64,000 bases of DNA, taken from the NCBI GenBank assembly GCA_020831845.1, contig JAFIFV010000097.1, positions 62,001-126,000 of the forward strand, given 5' to 3'. The first letter of the stretch is position 1. Each line of letters opens with the position of its first letter. Shown here in pieces: positions 14,841-23,691 of this stretch. Made by a program: the position numbers and the translations under genes. Under the pieces are notes generated by a model that did not search any database, was not told where the DNA came from, and saw only the letters and a program-made list of their open reading frames with translations. This stretch comes from Ectothiorhodospiraceae bacterium (lineage in GTDB: Bacteria > Pseudomonadota > Gammaproteobacteria > Nitrococcales > Aquisalimonadaceae).

Positions 14841-15140
14841 TTTTTCCGAAGCACCCCCTGTCTCTCAGCTCAGGGGCTGACTTCGGAGAGCGGCCTACCA
14901 TCGTTCAGTTCGCAAGAAAACGCGTGGAGAAACAGAGGCCTGCACTCGCCCATCAGCGACGTCCTTGCGGGCTTTGTCGTGCAGTGCGCCTCTGCAGAAA
15001 AATCAACGCGTGAAGAGCGCGGGCGGGGCGGGGTGTCGACGGCGCGCGCCGGCCGAAAACGCCCCGTCGGTGAGTAGGCCTGCGGGGAGAAACGAGGTAT
15101 CGCTGCGATTTGGAGTCGGCGGCTGTGGCGACCAGGCAGG
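14841..15140. other. Non-coding spacer before the portal operon terminator
   Basis: 300 bp with no convincing gene and no GGTAAC copies. In P2-type maps the cos end lies next to Q, so cos may be here or inside the adjacent array; no diagnostic sequence was recognised. Confidence 0.4.
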
Positions 15141-15162
15141 AAAAAGCCGCCCGAAGGCGGCT
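15141..15162 (-). terminator. Terminator of the Q-P operon
   Basis: AGCCGCC-CGAA-GGCGGCT, a 7-bp stem followed on the minus strand by TTTTT. It lies 20 bp after the portal gene stop. Confidence 0.9.
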
Positions 15163-15181
15163 CAGAAGGGCAGACGCGAGG

Positions 15182-16204
15182 TCAGCGGGTAGGGTCCAGC
15201 CCCTGGATGTCTTCCTGAAGGCTGTAGGGGCGGAACCGAACGACCTCTTCGCCCAGGATCTCGTTGACCTCCCGGAAGGTCTGCTGCAGGGGCTCCAGCT
15301 CGTTGGCCACGAAGACCCGCGCGGCCTTCTCCACATCGCCGAAGCCGGCCGTGTTCTGAGGGATGATGCCCATCAGCTGTGGGGGTACCCGGTGACCTGC
15401 GAGCTGATCATCGCGGGTGACGTTCTTGATGTTCCAGAAGTCGTCCTTGGCGGCCACCTCGCTGACCGGGATCACCTGCACCCCGTCCTTCTTGCCGTTG
15501 GGGGCGTAGAGGAAGAGGTTCCGGAAGTTGCCGGGGCCCTTGGATTCCCGCAACGCCTTCCGGATGGCATCAATATCCTCCTGCTGCTGGGCGGCGTCCG
15601 TGAGGTACATGATGAAGCCGGCGTGGCTGCCGTTCAGGTAGTACTTTCTGCGGAACAGCGTGGCCGCTTCATTCAGCCAGGCGGCATGCAGGCTCCCCAG
15701 GTAGTCCGGTAGGCCATACACCTCCTGGTCGATATCCGGCTCCATCAGGTGGATAATGCGACCGCGCCGGAACTCGGTGCGCTCCAGCCAGTTCGGCACC
15801 CAGAAGTAGCGGTCCAGCTGGACACCGCGCCGCATATACTTGGCCCGCGCCGGTCGTAGCTCGATGAGCCGCCCCAGGCGGCCGGTGATCCGCTCCAGGT
15901 AGCTGTTGCCAAAGACCAGGTGATCCAGCGCCAGCGCCGCAAATGATCGCCGGCTTAGCAGCCGGTGAGGCACGAAGGTCTTCACCAGGATGTTCCGCTT
16001 CACCTGGATGGCGCTGCCGTGGTGGGCCGTCGCCCGGTAGGACTTGGAGATCGCCGGATAGTCCACCGGCGGCTCGTACCACTCATTGGTCGCGTACCAC
16101 ACGCCGGTGTAGAGGAAGTCGAAGCGGTCCAGCACCGGAGTGGGATCGCCAAAGCTGAACGCTTCCGCGCGCGGCGTATCAATCGTGGTGTTCTCGTTGC
16201 TCAT
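15182..16204 (-). CDS. Q: Phage portal protein (P2 gpQ-like)
   Basis: 340 residues, matching the 344 of P2 gpQ. The sequence YTGVWYATNEWYEPPVDY near the start, GNSYLERITGRLGRLIELRPA in the middle and VPPQLMGIIPQNTAGFGDVEKAA near the end are typical of the PBSX/P2 portal family. The portal forms the dodecameric ring at one head vertex through which DNA enters and to which the terminase docks. The ATG at 16204 overlaps the terminase stop (ATGA) and is preceded by GGAG. Leftward late operon P-Q, opposite to the head genes, as in P2. Confidence 0.95.
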   Translation of the reverse strand: MSNENTTIDTPRAEAFSFGDPTPVLDRFDFLYTGVWYATNEWYEPPVDYPAISKSYRATAHHGSAIQVKRNILVKTFVPHRLLSRRSFAALALDHLVFGNSYLERITGRLGRLIELRPARAKYMRRGVQLDRYFWVPNWLERTEFRRGRIIHLMEPDIDQEVYGLPDYLGSLHAAWLNEAATLFRRKYYLNGSHAGFIMYLTDAAQQQEDIDAIRKALRESKGPGNFRNLFLYAPNGKKDGVQVIPVSEVAAKDDFWNIKNVTRDDQLAGHRVPPQLMGIIPQNTAGFGDVEKAARVFVANELEPLQQTFREVNEILGEEVVRFRPYSLQEDIQGLDPTR

Positions 16205-17979
16205 CCGAAGATCTCCATCATGGATCGGCCGGCACCGCCGGCCGGGCCGTCGAGGGGTTCGTTGTAGAGGGCGTGCATGGTCGCCCAGGCCAGCTCCGCA
16301 TGGCCGGTATCGGCGCGACGGCCCGCCACGTAGGTGAGCTGCCCGCCGCCGTCCGTCATGGTCCGGCGGATGGCCATGAACGACTGCGCGAGGTCCGTCC
16401 ACCCGGCATCGAACTCGAGGCGGTCGCGGTCGATCACGTTCTGGGCCTTCATGACCAGGCGGGCTTTCACGTCAGGCGTGTAGCGAATCCTGGTCACCGC
16501 CGGGAAGAAGCGCTCCACGAGCTCGGCAACGGCGTCACCGATGCCGGTGGTGTCCACGGCGATAAAGGTCACGTTGTAGGTCTGGGTCAGCTTGCGGATC
16601 CGCTCGGCCTGCTGCTCGTAATCCAAGCCACGCAGCCGGATCTTTTCCACGATCCGGTGCTTGCCTTCCCGGGTGCGCGAGGGGGCCAGGGCAATCAGCC
16701 CGGCACCATCACCACCCTCGCCGTCGCCGGACGGGTCATAGCCGAGCCACACCTCGTGATTGCCCAGCGGCCGGGCGGCCAATGGCTGGAAGTCCCGCCA
16801 CACCTCCCAGCTGTCCACCATGCAGCCCTGCAGCTTGGCCAGCGGGAAAACCGACAGGGTGTCGTCCACGAACTGGCACATGAGCAAATTCTCGAACTCG
16901 TCCTGGGAGTACTCCAGTCGCAGCTGGTCGAGATCGAACAGGTCGCAGCCCCCGGCGATGGCATCTTCCACGGTGACGATCTGCCGCCACTGGCCATCGC
17001 CACACGCCCGGCCCTGCTTGAGCGCGGCGTGGGTAACCTCGATCTCGACGCGGTCCGCCTTGGCGCGGCGCTTGTTGTACAGCTCCCCTGTCCAGAAGGG
17101 ATAGGCCTCGTGGGAGACGCTGGAAGGCGTGCTGAAGTAGGTCTGCCGCCACTTCTTGTGCATGGCCATGCCGGAGGCGACCTTGCGGAACTCCTGGAAG
17201 CGCTGGATCCAGAAGTACTCATCCATGTAGATGTCGCCGTGGTAGGACTGCGCCGTGCGGGCATTCGTGCCGAGGAAATAGAGGTGGGCGCCATTATCCA
17301 GCACCAGGGGATCGCCCCGGAGCTCCATGCCGGTCACCTCCTTGACGAACTGGACGATGTACTGGCGGAAGACGTGGGCCTGGGCCTTCGAGGCCGACAT
17401 GAAGATCTTGTTCTTGCCGGTCTGGAGGGCGTCGACGATCGCCTCGCGGGCGAAGTACCAGGTGGCGCCGATCTGCCGGCTCTTGAGCAGGTTCCGGATT
17501 CGCTGATGATGGCCTGCCCGCCACCAGGTGCGCTGGTAGTCGAAAAGCGATTCCCGGAAGGCATCGGCAATGCGCTCCACCCCCTCCTCGTCCACGACGT
17601 TCTTTCGGGGCTTCTTGTGCGGGACCGCGTTCCGGTTATGAATGTTGGGGTTGAGGTCAAACTCCCGACCGGTCTCCTGGTAGCGGTGCACCCTCGCAAT
17701 CCGCTCAATCTGCCGCCCGAGGAGGTCGATCTCCTTGAAATCTTTCCCCTCCTTACCGTCCTTGGCGATCAGCTGGATCAGCCTGGCCTCCAGCGTGCCC
17801 TCCACCCGCTCCAACGGCCCCGCCTCGTCCCAGGAATCCCGCCGCTTCCAGCTGTGGATGGTGGAAGGCTTCTCGTCCAGTAGCTCGGCGATACGCGCGA
17901 TACGCCACCCCTGCCAGTAGAGCGCGCGGGCATGCTGGCGTGGCGATAGATCCGGGGATGTGTCTGGCTGCTTGACCAT
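16201..17979 (-). CDS. P: Terminase large subunit (P2 gpP-like)
   Basis: 592 residues, as P2 gpP (590). An N-terminal HTH (RALYWQGWRIARIAELLDEKPSTIHSWKRRD) is followed by the ATPase domain (FYFAREAIVDALQ region with SASKAQAHVFRQYIVQF; YMDEYFWIQRFQEFRK as Walker B-like) and an RNase H-like nuclease domain (VWLGYDPSGDGEGGDGAG..., FIAVDTTGIGDAV). It pumps DNA into the prohead and cuts at cos. First gene of the leftward operon; a TGTAA-N10-TTACA site lies 47 bp upstream of its start. Confidence 0.95.
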   Translation of the reverse strand: MVKQPDTSPDLSPRQHARALYWQGWRIARIAELLDEKPSTIHSWKRRDSWDEAGPLERVEGTLEARLIQLIAKDGKEGKDFKEIDLLGRQIERIARVHRYQETGREFDLNPNIHNRNAVPHKKPRKNVVDEEGVERIADAFRESLFDYQRTWWRAGHHQRIRNLLKSRQIGATWYFAREAIVDALQTGKNKIFMSASKAQAHVFRQYIVQFVKEVTGMELRGDPLVLDNGAHLYFLGTNARTAQSYHGDIYMDEYFWIQRFQEFRKVASGMAMHKKWRQTYFSTPSSVSHEAYPFWTGELYNKRRAKADRVEIEVTHAALKQGRACGDGQWRQIVTVEDAIAGGCDLFDLDQLRLEYSQDEFENLLMCQFVDDTLSVFPLAKLQGCMVDSWEVWRDFQPLAARPLGNHEVWLGYDPSGDGEGGDGAGLIALAPSRTREGKHRIVEKIRLRGLDYEQQAERIRKLTQTYNVTFIAVDTTGIGDAVAELVERFFPAVTRIRYTPDVKARLVMKAQNVIDRDRLEFDAGWTDLAQSFMAIRRTMTDGGGQLTYVAGRRADTGHAELAWATMHALYNEPLDGPAGGAGRSMMEIFG

Positions 17980-18025
17980 GCGGCCAGACTAACGGCGCAC
18001 TCTCCACTCCCTCCGCGCGTACGCA

Positions 18026-18045
18026 TGTAAACCCCCGCCCTTACA
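18026..18045. promoter_or_regulatory. Ogr-type activator site between P and O
   Basis: TGTAAACCCCCGCCCTTACA, a TGTAA/TTACA palindrome with a 10-bp spacer. The same 20-bp format occurs at 24587 and 31251, each in front of a late operon. It sits in the P-O divergent interval, 47 bp from P and 78 bp from O, and could serve both. Confidence 0.85.
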
Positions 18046-18122
18046 CGTGCACCCGGTTGGCATGCCGACGCACCGCCGCGAACCTGAGCGCAACGCACGG
18101 CAATCAACCGAGGGGCAGCACC

Positions 18123-18947
18123 GTGGCAGCAAAGACGAAGTGGTTCCGCGTCGCAACCGAGGGCGCCACGACCGACGGCCGGACCATCTCCCGGCAGTGG
18201 ATCGAGCAGATCGCCAACAACTACGACCCGCAGCGGTACGGCGCCCGGGTGTGGATGGAACACATGCGCGGGATGTTCCCGGACGGCCCCTTCAGGGCCT
18301 ATGGCGACGTGGCGGCGGTCAAGGCCGAGGAGAACGGCGAGGGCAAGCTGGAACTCTACGTGCAGCTGGAGCCCACCGAGGATCTGGTGCGCATGAACAA
18401 GGAGCGCCAGAAGGTCTACACGTCCATCGAGGTGGATCCGGAATTCGCCGACAGCGGCGAAGCCTACATGGTCGGCCTTGGCGTCACCGACAGCCCCGCC
18501 AGTCTGGGCACCGAGATGCTCCAGTTCAGCGCACAGGCCAAGTCCAGCCCCCTCAGTGCCCGCAAGCAGCGCCCGGAGAACCTGTTCACGGCCGCGGTGG
18601 AAGTTGAGCTGGAGCTGGAGGAAGACGCCCCGACCAACGACAAACCGAGCCTCCTGGACACCGTCAAGGCGCTTTTCAGGAAGCATCGCCGCACCGGCGA
18701 GGCCGAGTTCGCCGCCTTCCGGTCGGATCTGGAGGATAGCCTGAAGGTGATGGCCGAGGCGCACCAGGAGCTGATCGAGGTGCTGGAGGACATCCCGACC
18801 GCGGAGGAGTTCTCCGAACTCAAGGCGGCGCACCAGAAGCTCAAGACCGACTTCGCCGAGCTGCACGCACAGCTTGATACCACTCCCGACACCCCGAGCC
18901 GTTCCAGCGCCACCGGCGCCCCCGCGGCGATCCAGACGGACTGCTAA
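18123..18947 (+). CDS. O: Capsid scaffold and maturation protease (P2 gpO-like)
   Basis: 274 residues with the GPO family layout: protease domain in the N-terminal half and helical scaffold in the rest. The catalytic residues known from P2 align as D18 (TTDGR), H47 (WMEHMRG) and S101 (VYTSIEV). The chain ends with the family's SATG...TDC-like tail. It guides assembly of the major capsid protein and then cleaves it and itself. The start is the GTG at 18123 (VAAKTKWFR, equivalent to MAKK in P2); a longer frame upstream lacks family similarity. Confidence 0.94.
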   Translation: MAAKTKWFRVATEGATTDGRTISRQWIEQIANNYDPQRYGARVWMEHMRGMFPDGPFRAYGDVAAVKAEENGEGKLELYVQLEPTEDLVRMNKERQKVYTSIEVDPEFADSGEAYMVGLGVTDSPASLGTEMLQFSAQAKSSPLSARKQRPENLFTAAVEVELELEEDAPTNDKPSLLDTVKALFRKHRRTGEAEFAAFRSDLEDSLKVMAEAHQELIEVLEDIPTAEEFSELKAAHQKLKTDFAELHAQLDTTPDTPSRSSATGAPAAIQTDC

Positions 18948-18961
18948 GAGGCCCTGCACAC

Positions 18962-20005
18962 ATGCGCAACGACACCCGAATCCATTTTGAACACTTCGCT
19001 GAGCGCATCGCCCAGCTCAATGGCGTGAGCGACGCATCGAAGACGTTCAGCGTCGAGCCGAGCGTGCAGCAGACCCTGGAGGCCAAGATCCAGGAGTCGA
19101 GCGAATTCCTGGGCCGGATCAACATCATCGGCGTGGACGAGCTCAAGGGCGAGAAACTGCGCCTGGGCGTCTCCGGACCCATCGCCGGCCGCACCAACGT
19201 CAACGACAAGGACCGCCAGACCCGGGACGTGGCGGACATGGAAGACCACGGCTACGAGTGCCGGTTCACCGAGTTCGACACGCACATCGGCTACGCGCGG
19301 CTGGACGCCTGGGCCAAGTTCCCCAACTTCCAGACCATGCTGCGGGACGCCATCGTGCGCCAGCAGGCCCTGGACCGGATCATGATCGGCTTCAACGGCA
19401 CCTCCGCCGCCGCCGACACTGATCGCGTGGCCAACCCGCTGCTCCAGGACGTCAACATCGGCTGGCTGCAGCAGTACCGCACCCACGCCGAGGAGCGCGT
19501 CATGGCCGAAGCCAACAAGGAAGGCTCCGTGGCCGGCAAGGTACGTGTGGGCAAGGGCGGCGACTACGAGAACCTGGACGCCCTGGTGTACGACGCGGTC
19601 AACGAGCTGATCGACCCCTGGCACCGCGAATCCACCGACCTGGTGGTGATCTGTGGTCGGCAGTTGTTGGCGGACAAGTACTTCCCGCTGATCCAGGAGC
19701 ATGCCGGCACGCCCACCGAGGCGCGGGCCCTGGATCTGATCGTCAGCCAGCGGCGCATGGGTGGCCTTCAGGCAGTCCGCGTGCCCTTCGTGCCGGACGG
19801 TGCCCTGCTCATCACCACCCTGGACAACCTCTCCATCTACTGGCAGCGCGGCGCGCGCCGCCGGAACATCATCGAGAACCCGAAGCGCAACCGCATCGAG
19901 AACTACGAGTCCAGCAACGATGCGTACGTGGTCGAGGACTACGGCGCCGGCTGCATGGTGGAGAACGTCGAGGTGGGTGACTTCACCGGGGGCTCAGAGG
20001 AATAA
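18962..20005 (+). CDS. N: Major capsid protein (P2 gpN-like)
   Basis: 347 residues (P2 gpN 357). MRNDTRIHFEHFAERIAQLN at the start and the central GFNGTSAAADTDRVANPLLQ, followed by GWLQQYRTHA, match the P2 capsid family with its HK97 fold. It forms the icosahedral shell after proteolytic trimming of its N-terminus by gpO. It lies 14 bp after the scaffold gene. Confidence 0.96.
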   Translation: MRNDTRIHFEHFAERIAQLNGVSDASKTFSVEPSVQQTLEAKIQESSEFLGRINIIGVDELKGEKLRLGVSGPIAGRTNVNDKDRQTRDVADMEDHGYECRFTEFDTHIGYARLDAWAKFPNFQTMLRDAIVRQQALDRIMIGFNGTSAAADTDRVANPLLQDVNIGWLQQYRTHAEERVMAEANKEGSVAGKVRVGKGGDYENLDALVYDAVNELIDPWHRESTDLVVICGRQLLADKYFPLIQEHAGTPTEARALDLIVSQRRMGGLQAVRVPFVPDGALLITTLDNLSIYWQRGARRRNIIENPKRNRIENYESSNDAYVVEDYGAGCMVENVEVGDFTGGSEE

Positions 20006-20008
20006 ACA

Positions 20009-20701
20009 ATGATTAGCCCAGCACGTAGACATTTCCAGCGCGTTCGGGCCGCCAAGGCGGCGGCCCAGCGCGGCGAGGCCACTCCGATGACGGGCGACCA
20101 GCACCAGCTGATGCTGGCCGCCCTGATCGAGGACCGCCGGCGTCTGCGTGAGCTGCAGAGCGTGGAGCGCAAGATCGAGGCCAAGCGCGCCATGCTCCCG
20201 AACTACGACGCCTACGTGGAGGGTGTCCTTGCCAGCGGCCAGGGTGCCCAGGACGACGTTCTCATGCACGTCATGATCTGGCGGCTGGACGTCGGCGATC
20301 TGGCCGGCGGGCTGCGGATCGCCGAGTACGCCCTGGCCCACGATCTGCAGCCACCCGATCAGTACCAGCGGAGCACGGCGGCCCTGGTGGCGGAGGAAGT
20401 CGCCACCGAGGCCCTTCGGCAGCTCAACAGCGACACGCCGGACGCTGCGGGCATCCTGCCTCGGCTGGAGCATGCCGCCGACCTCACCAGTGACGCGGAC
20501 ATGCACGACCAGATCCGCGCCAAGCTCCACAAGGCCCTGGGCTACGCCCTGCGGGAAATCGGACGGCACGGCGAGGCGGTGGCCCGCTTCGAGGCAGCGA
20601 TCGAGCACCTCAAGCGTGCCGTGGAACTGGATGACCGCATCGGCGTGAAGAAGGATATCGAGCGCCTCGAGCGCGAGTTGAAAAACGCAGCCTCCGGCTG
20701 A
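20009..20701 (+). CDS. M: Terminase small subunit / endonuclease subunit (P2 gpM-like)
   Basis: 230 residues. MISPARRHFQRVRAAKAA at the N-terminus, GAQDDVLMHVMIWRLDVGD in the middle and VKKDIERLERELK near the end match P2 gpM. The C-terminal half has TPR-like helices. It recognises cos and works with gpP. It starts three bases after the capsid gene. It is unrelated to the Nu1-like small subunit in element A. Confidence 0.93.
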   Translation: MISPARRHFQRVRAAKAAAQRGEATPMTGDQHQLMLAALIEDRRRLRELQSVERKIEAKRAMLPNYDAYVEGVLASGQGAQDDVLMHVMIWRLDVGDLAGGLRIAEYALAHDLQPPDQYQRSTAALVAEEVATEALRQLNSDTPDAAGILPRLEHAADLTSDADMHDQIRAKLHKALGYALREIGRHGEAVARFEAAIEHLKRAVELDDRIGVKKDIERLERELKNAASG

Positions 20702-20801
20702 GGCCGCATTGAGTCGGAAACCCCGGCGCCAGGCGGCGCGGCGCTGATTGCGGAACTCCTCCCCGCATGACGCGCCGCCCACCGCCTCCAAGGAATTCGC
20801 C

Positions 20802-21263
20802 ATGAGTTTCGTCGCAGCAAACGGCACCGACAGCGCGCAGACCATCAGCAACAACGGCTTCTGGCCGGACCTGGAGCTGTCCACCTACCGGGACGCCATG
20901 CGCGTCGACAACGTCGCCACGGCGGAGCGGGCAGCCCACGCCTTGGAGGCGTCGATGCTCTCGGTCAACCGCCGCCTGCTCACGTTCCAGCGCTATCAAC
21001 AGGATGTCGGCCACGAGAAGGCCGACGAAATTCCCGCCCGCCCGGGTGAACGCGCCGGGGACATCATCCACCTGTACAAGCGCGCCGTCTGGAACCTCGC
21101 CAAGGCGGAGTTGATCGAGCGGTACCGGGACTATGACGCCACCGGCGACGGCCACGGCCGCGCCGACGCGCTCGGCGACACGGTGGATGACCACCGCCGC
21201 TACGCCGCCTGGGCGATCCAGGACATCAAGGGCGAGCCGCGCACCACCGTGGAGCTGATCTGA
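20802..21263 (+). CDS. L: Head completion/stabilisation protein (P2 gpL-like)
   Basis: 153 residues. The ATG at 20802 (AAGGA upstream) opens with MSFVAANG; NNGFWPDLELSTYRDAMRVD and DDHRRYAAWAIQDIKG are family signatures. The protein closes the filled head before tail attachment. Its stop overlaps the start of X (TGATG). Confidence 0.92.
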   Translation: MSFVAANGTDSAQTISNNGFWPDLELSTYRDAMRVDNVATAERAAHALEASMLSVNRRLLTFQRYQQDVGHEKADEIPARPGERAGDIIHLYKRAVWNLAKAELIERYRDYDATGDGHGRADALGDTVDDHRRYAAWAIQDIKGEPRTTVELI

Positions 21264-21469
21264 TGGAAGAGGCGATCGCGCGCCAGGGGGACACGGTGGA
21301 CCTGATCTGCCATCGCCACTACGGCTACACCGCCGGCATCACGGAGGCCGTCTACCGGGCGAATCGCGGCCTTGCGGAACTCGGCCCCATTCTGCCCGTG
21401 GGCACGCGGGTCAAGCTCCCTCGGCGCACGGAGAAGAAGATCCGCCCCACCGTGAAGCTGTGGGACTGA
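21263..21469 (+). CDS. X: Tail protein X (LysM-like)
   Basis: 68 residues, same size as P2 gpX. ARQGDTVDLICHRHYGYTAG... and LGPILPVGTRVKLP form a LysM-like fold that helps assemble the tail hub. Overlaps the L stop by one base. Confidence 0.93.
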   Translation: MEEAIARQGDTVDLICHRHYGYTAGITEAVYRANRGLAELGPILPVGTRVKLPRRTEKKIRPTVKLWD

Positions 21470-21495
21470 CAGGCGAGAAGATGACAGGAGCAATG

Positions 21496-21840
21496 ATGGC
21501 CGAACCCAGCACCACTGCCGTGGCCGCCGGCACCGCCGGCGTCGTAACCGGCGCCGCACTCCTCCCGGGTATCGACGCCGGGGCTCTCCTCGGGGCCTGC
21601 GCTGGCGCCACGCTGTTCGTCATGAGCGCCAAGGATCTGGGCGTCACCACCCGGATCCTCTACCTCGCCATTGCCCTGGTCATGGGCTATCTCGGCGGTC
21701 CCTCCGTGCTGGGGCACATCTTCGATGAACCCGCGGTCAGCGCATTCGTTTTCGCGGCCGGCGTCGTGGGGTTGGGCAACAAGATCATCTCGGGGGTGGA
21801 AAAGATCGACATCAACCGCTGGTTTCGACCAAAGGGGTAA
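21496..21840 (+). CDS. Putative holin
   Basis: 114 residues from the ATG at 21496, which has GGAG five bases upstream; in-frame ATGs at 21481 and 21493 are alternatives. Three hydrophobic stretches (GTAGVVTGAALLPGIDAGAL, ILYLAIALVMGYLGGPSVL, AVSAFVFAAGVVGLGN) and a positively charged end fit the small holins found after gene X in P2-like phages. A holin permeabilises the inner membrane to time lysis. Confidence 0.8.
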   Translation: MAEPSTTAVAAGTAGVVTGAALLPGIDAGALLGACAGATLFVMSAKDLGVTTRILYLAIALVMGYLGGPSVLGHIFDEPAVSAFVFAAGVVGLGNKIISGVEKIDINRWFRPKG

Positions 21841-21842
21841 CC

Positions 21843-22121
21843 ATGTCCGCATGGCTTCCTAACCTGATCGCCTCACTGGCCTGCCTGGCCATCGCCCTGC
21901 GCCTGCTGACCTTCCGCAAGGGCCGGCGGCGCCATAGCGTACTCTGGGCGGCACTCGCCTGGGCGTTGATCAACGTCTGCGTTGCCGCCGCCATCCTGTT
22001 CCTGCCGCCGTTCGAGCCCAGGCCCCTCACCTGGGTGGCGGCGGTGCTCTTCGTGCTCCTGGCCATCCGGGTGTTCCGCTGCCGGGGCAACGTGGCAAAG
22101 CTCTGGAGACTACGCACATGA
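21843..22121 (+). CDS. Putative second holin / antiholin (phage holin family 3-like)
   Basis: 92 residues, three predicted transmembrane helices separated by short basic loops (RKGRRRHS after the first). The layout matches the small three-span holin-like proteins that follow the first holin in Pseudomonas and Halomonas P2-like phages. It overlaps the endolysin start by 4 bp, so holin and endolysin are made together. Confidence 0.8.
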   Translation: MSAWLPNLIASLACLAIALRLLTFRKGRRRHSVLWAALAWALINVCVAAAILFLPPFEPRPLTWVAAVLFVLLAIRVFRCRGNVAKLWRLRT

Positions 22122-22912
22122 CGATGAGGCGCGGTGATTCCGGCCCCCGGGTAGAACGGCTGCAGAAAAAACTGGTTCGGCACGGCCACGACATCGCCGT
22201 CGATGGCCTGTTCGGGCCCCAGACGGAGCGCGCGGTCCGCGCATTCCAACAGAGCCTTAACCTGGTCGTGGATGGAATCGCCGGCCCCCGCACGCTCGAC
22301 GCCCTGCGCGGTGATCTGGACGCTCGCCACCTGACCGAGGCCGACCTGGAAGACGCCGCCGCCACCCTGCAGGTGGACCTGCCGTCCGTCCACGCGGTGG
22401 CTGAAGTGGAAAGCCGTGGCGCGGGATTCCTGACGGATGGACGGCCCCAGCTCCTGTTCGAACGCCACATCTTTCGGCGCCGCCTGGAGCACCACGGCGT
22501 TGATCCGGTGCCACATGCCACGGCACGGCCCGACCTCGTGAACACCAGGACCGGTGCCTACAAGGGTGGCGTGCACGAACACGCCCGTCTGGCGGCCGCG
22601 TCGAAAATCCACCCCTGCGCGGCCATCGAGTCGGCCAGCTGGGGCCGCTTCCAAATCATGGGCTTCCACTGGGAATCCCTGGGCTACGCCGGCGCGCCCG
22701 ACTATCGCGGCGCGATGGAAACCAGCGAAGGGCATCACCTGGATGCCTTCGTGCGCTTCATCAAGGCGGACCAAGCCCTGCACGCGGCCCTCCGTGAACG
22801 TGATTGGACCACCTTCGCGCGGGGGTACAACGGCCCCAGCTACGCCAAGAACCGTTACGACGAACGCCTGGCGGAAGCCTGGCAGCGACACAAGGAGGGG
22901 GCACGGGAGTGA
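22118..22912 (+). CDS. Endolysin: peptidoglycan-binding domain plus N-acetylmuramidase
   Basis: 264 residues. Residues 3-65 are a PG_binding_1 domain (GDSGPRVERLQKKLVRHG, VDGLFGPQTERAVRAFQ). Residues about 90-260 are an N-acetylmuramidase of the PF11860 type: AVAEVESRGAGFL holds the catalytic glutamate, followed by LLFERHIFRRRL and SWGRFQIMGFHW. There is no signal peptide, so it depends on the holin for release. It cleaves glycan strands of the host wall. Confidence 0.93.
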   Translation: MTMRRGDSGPRVERLQKKLVRHGHDIAVDGLFGPQTERAVRAFQQSLNLVVDGIAGPRTLDALRGDLDARHLTEADLEDAAATLQVDLPSVHAVAEVESRGAGFLTDGRPQLLFERHIFRRRLEHHGVDPVPHATARPDLVNTRTGAYKGGVHEHARLAAASKIHPCAAIESASWGRFQIMGFHWESLGYAGAPDYRGAMETSEGHHLDAFVRFIKADQALHAALRERDWTTFARGYNGPSYAKNRYDERLAEAWQRHKEGARE

Positions 22913-23148
22913 AGATCACGGCGACGCACGGCGACGGCTCGGTCACGGAGCTGGAACGTCTCGATGTTCAGGACGGCGACCTGATCAAGGTCAGTGGCGA
23001 CACCTCGCCCGAGGCCCTCCAGCGGCTGGTGGAGCACGTTAAGCCGAAGCGGGTGCTTTTCCTGGTCGGGGACGATATCCACGTCCTCACCGAGGAGGAA
23101 CGCCTACGGGTGGCTCGGCACCTCATCTCGCGGGAAGGCGCTGGCTAA
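22909..23148 (+). CDS. Small hypothetical lysis-cassette protein
   Basis: 79 residues, beginning at a GTG within the endolysin stop (overlap of 4 bases), with GGAGGG upstream. The chain is a compact alpha/beta-looking protein (GDLIKVSGDTSPEALQRLVE, KRVLFLVGDDIHVLTEEERL). It is unrelated to spanins. Found between endolysin and Rz; function unknown. Confidence 0.7.
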   Translation: MKITATHGDGSVTELERLDVQDGDLIKVSGDTSPEALQRLVEHVKPKRVLFLVGDDIHVLTEEERLRVARHLISREGAG

Positions 23149-23597
23149 TGCTCCGCATGTGGCTGGGCACGGGGCTCGTGGTGGCAATACTCGCCACGGC
23201 CGTTTACGTCCAAACCCTGCGACTGAATCATGTCCAGGAACAGCGCGACTCCGCCCAGGCCCAGGCCCGGGACGCCAAGGAAACCATCGCGGAACTGCAC
23301 GGGCTCCAGCGCGCCCACGACGAGCAACGCGCCGCGCTGGCCGCACAAACCCAGGACCTCGAGCGCGAACTGAACCAGCGCTTGAGCCAGATCAGGAGCC
23401 TCCAGGATGCGAATGAAGCGCTACGCGGCTGGGCTGTCAGCCCTCTCCCTCCTCTGGTTGTCCGCATGCGCCAGCGGCCCGCCATCACCGGCGCCGAGGC
23501 TTACCGTGAACATCTGCGCGACACCGGATCCCTGCCGCCTGCCGGCGAGCAATCCGAGGACCCACGGGGACCTGAACCTGCAGGTGGAGATCACTGA
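23148..23597 (+). CDS. Rz-like inner-membrane spanin (LysB)
   Basis: 149 residues. One N-terminal transmembrane helix (GTGLVVAILATAVYVQTL) is followed by a periplasmic coiled coil (about 25-90, QERDSAQAQARDAKETIAEL) and a Pro/Gly-rich end. This is the i-spanin layout; together with the embedded lipoprotein it fuses inner and outer membranes at the last step of lysis. Starts in an ATG overlapping the upstream stop. Confidence 0.88.
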   Translation: MLRMWLGTGLVVAILATAVYVQTLRLNHVQEQRDSAQAQARDAKETIAELHGLQRAHDEQRAALAAQTQDLERELNQRLSQIRSLQDANEALRGWAVSPLPPLVVRMRQRPAITGAEAYREHLRDTGSLPPAGEQSEDPRGPEPAGGDH

Positions 23598-23691
23598 GGG
23601 CGCCTGGGCCGAGTGCGCGGCCAAGGTAGACGCCATCATCGCCTGCCACCGGCAGGCCCATGAGGACTGGCCGCATGCGGAAGCTGACTGA
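23407..23691 (+). CDS. Rz1-like outer-membrane spanin lipoprotein (LysC)
   Basis: 94 residues in a different frame, starting within the Rz gene and running past its end. A lipoprotein signal with lipobox LSAC (Cys at about residue 21) is followed by a Pro-rich stretch. Overlapping Rz/Rz1 genes are a standard phage arrangement. An in-frame ATG at 23413 is an alternative start. Confidence 0.88.
   Translation: MRMKRYAAGLSALSLLWLSACASGPPSPAPRLTVNICATPDPCRLPASNPRTHGDLNLQVEITEGAWAECAAKVDAIIACHRQAHEDWPHAEAD

Noticed and set aside
16273-17883. Long open frame (536 codons) on the plus strand opposite the terminase gene
   Set aside because: It mirrors the GC-rich third positions of the P gene and has no family features; the minus-strand terminase is certain.
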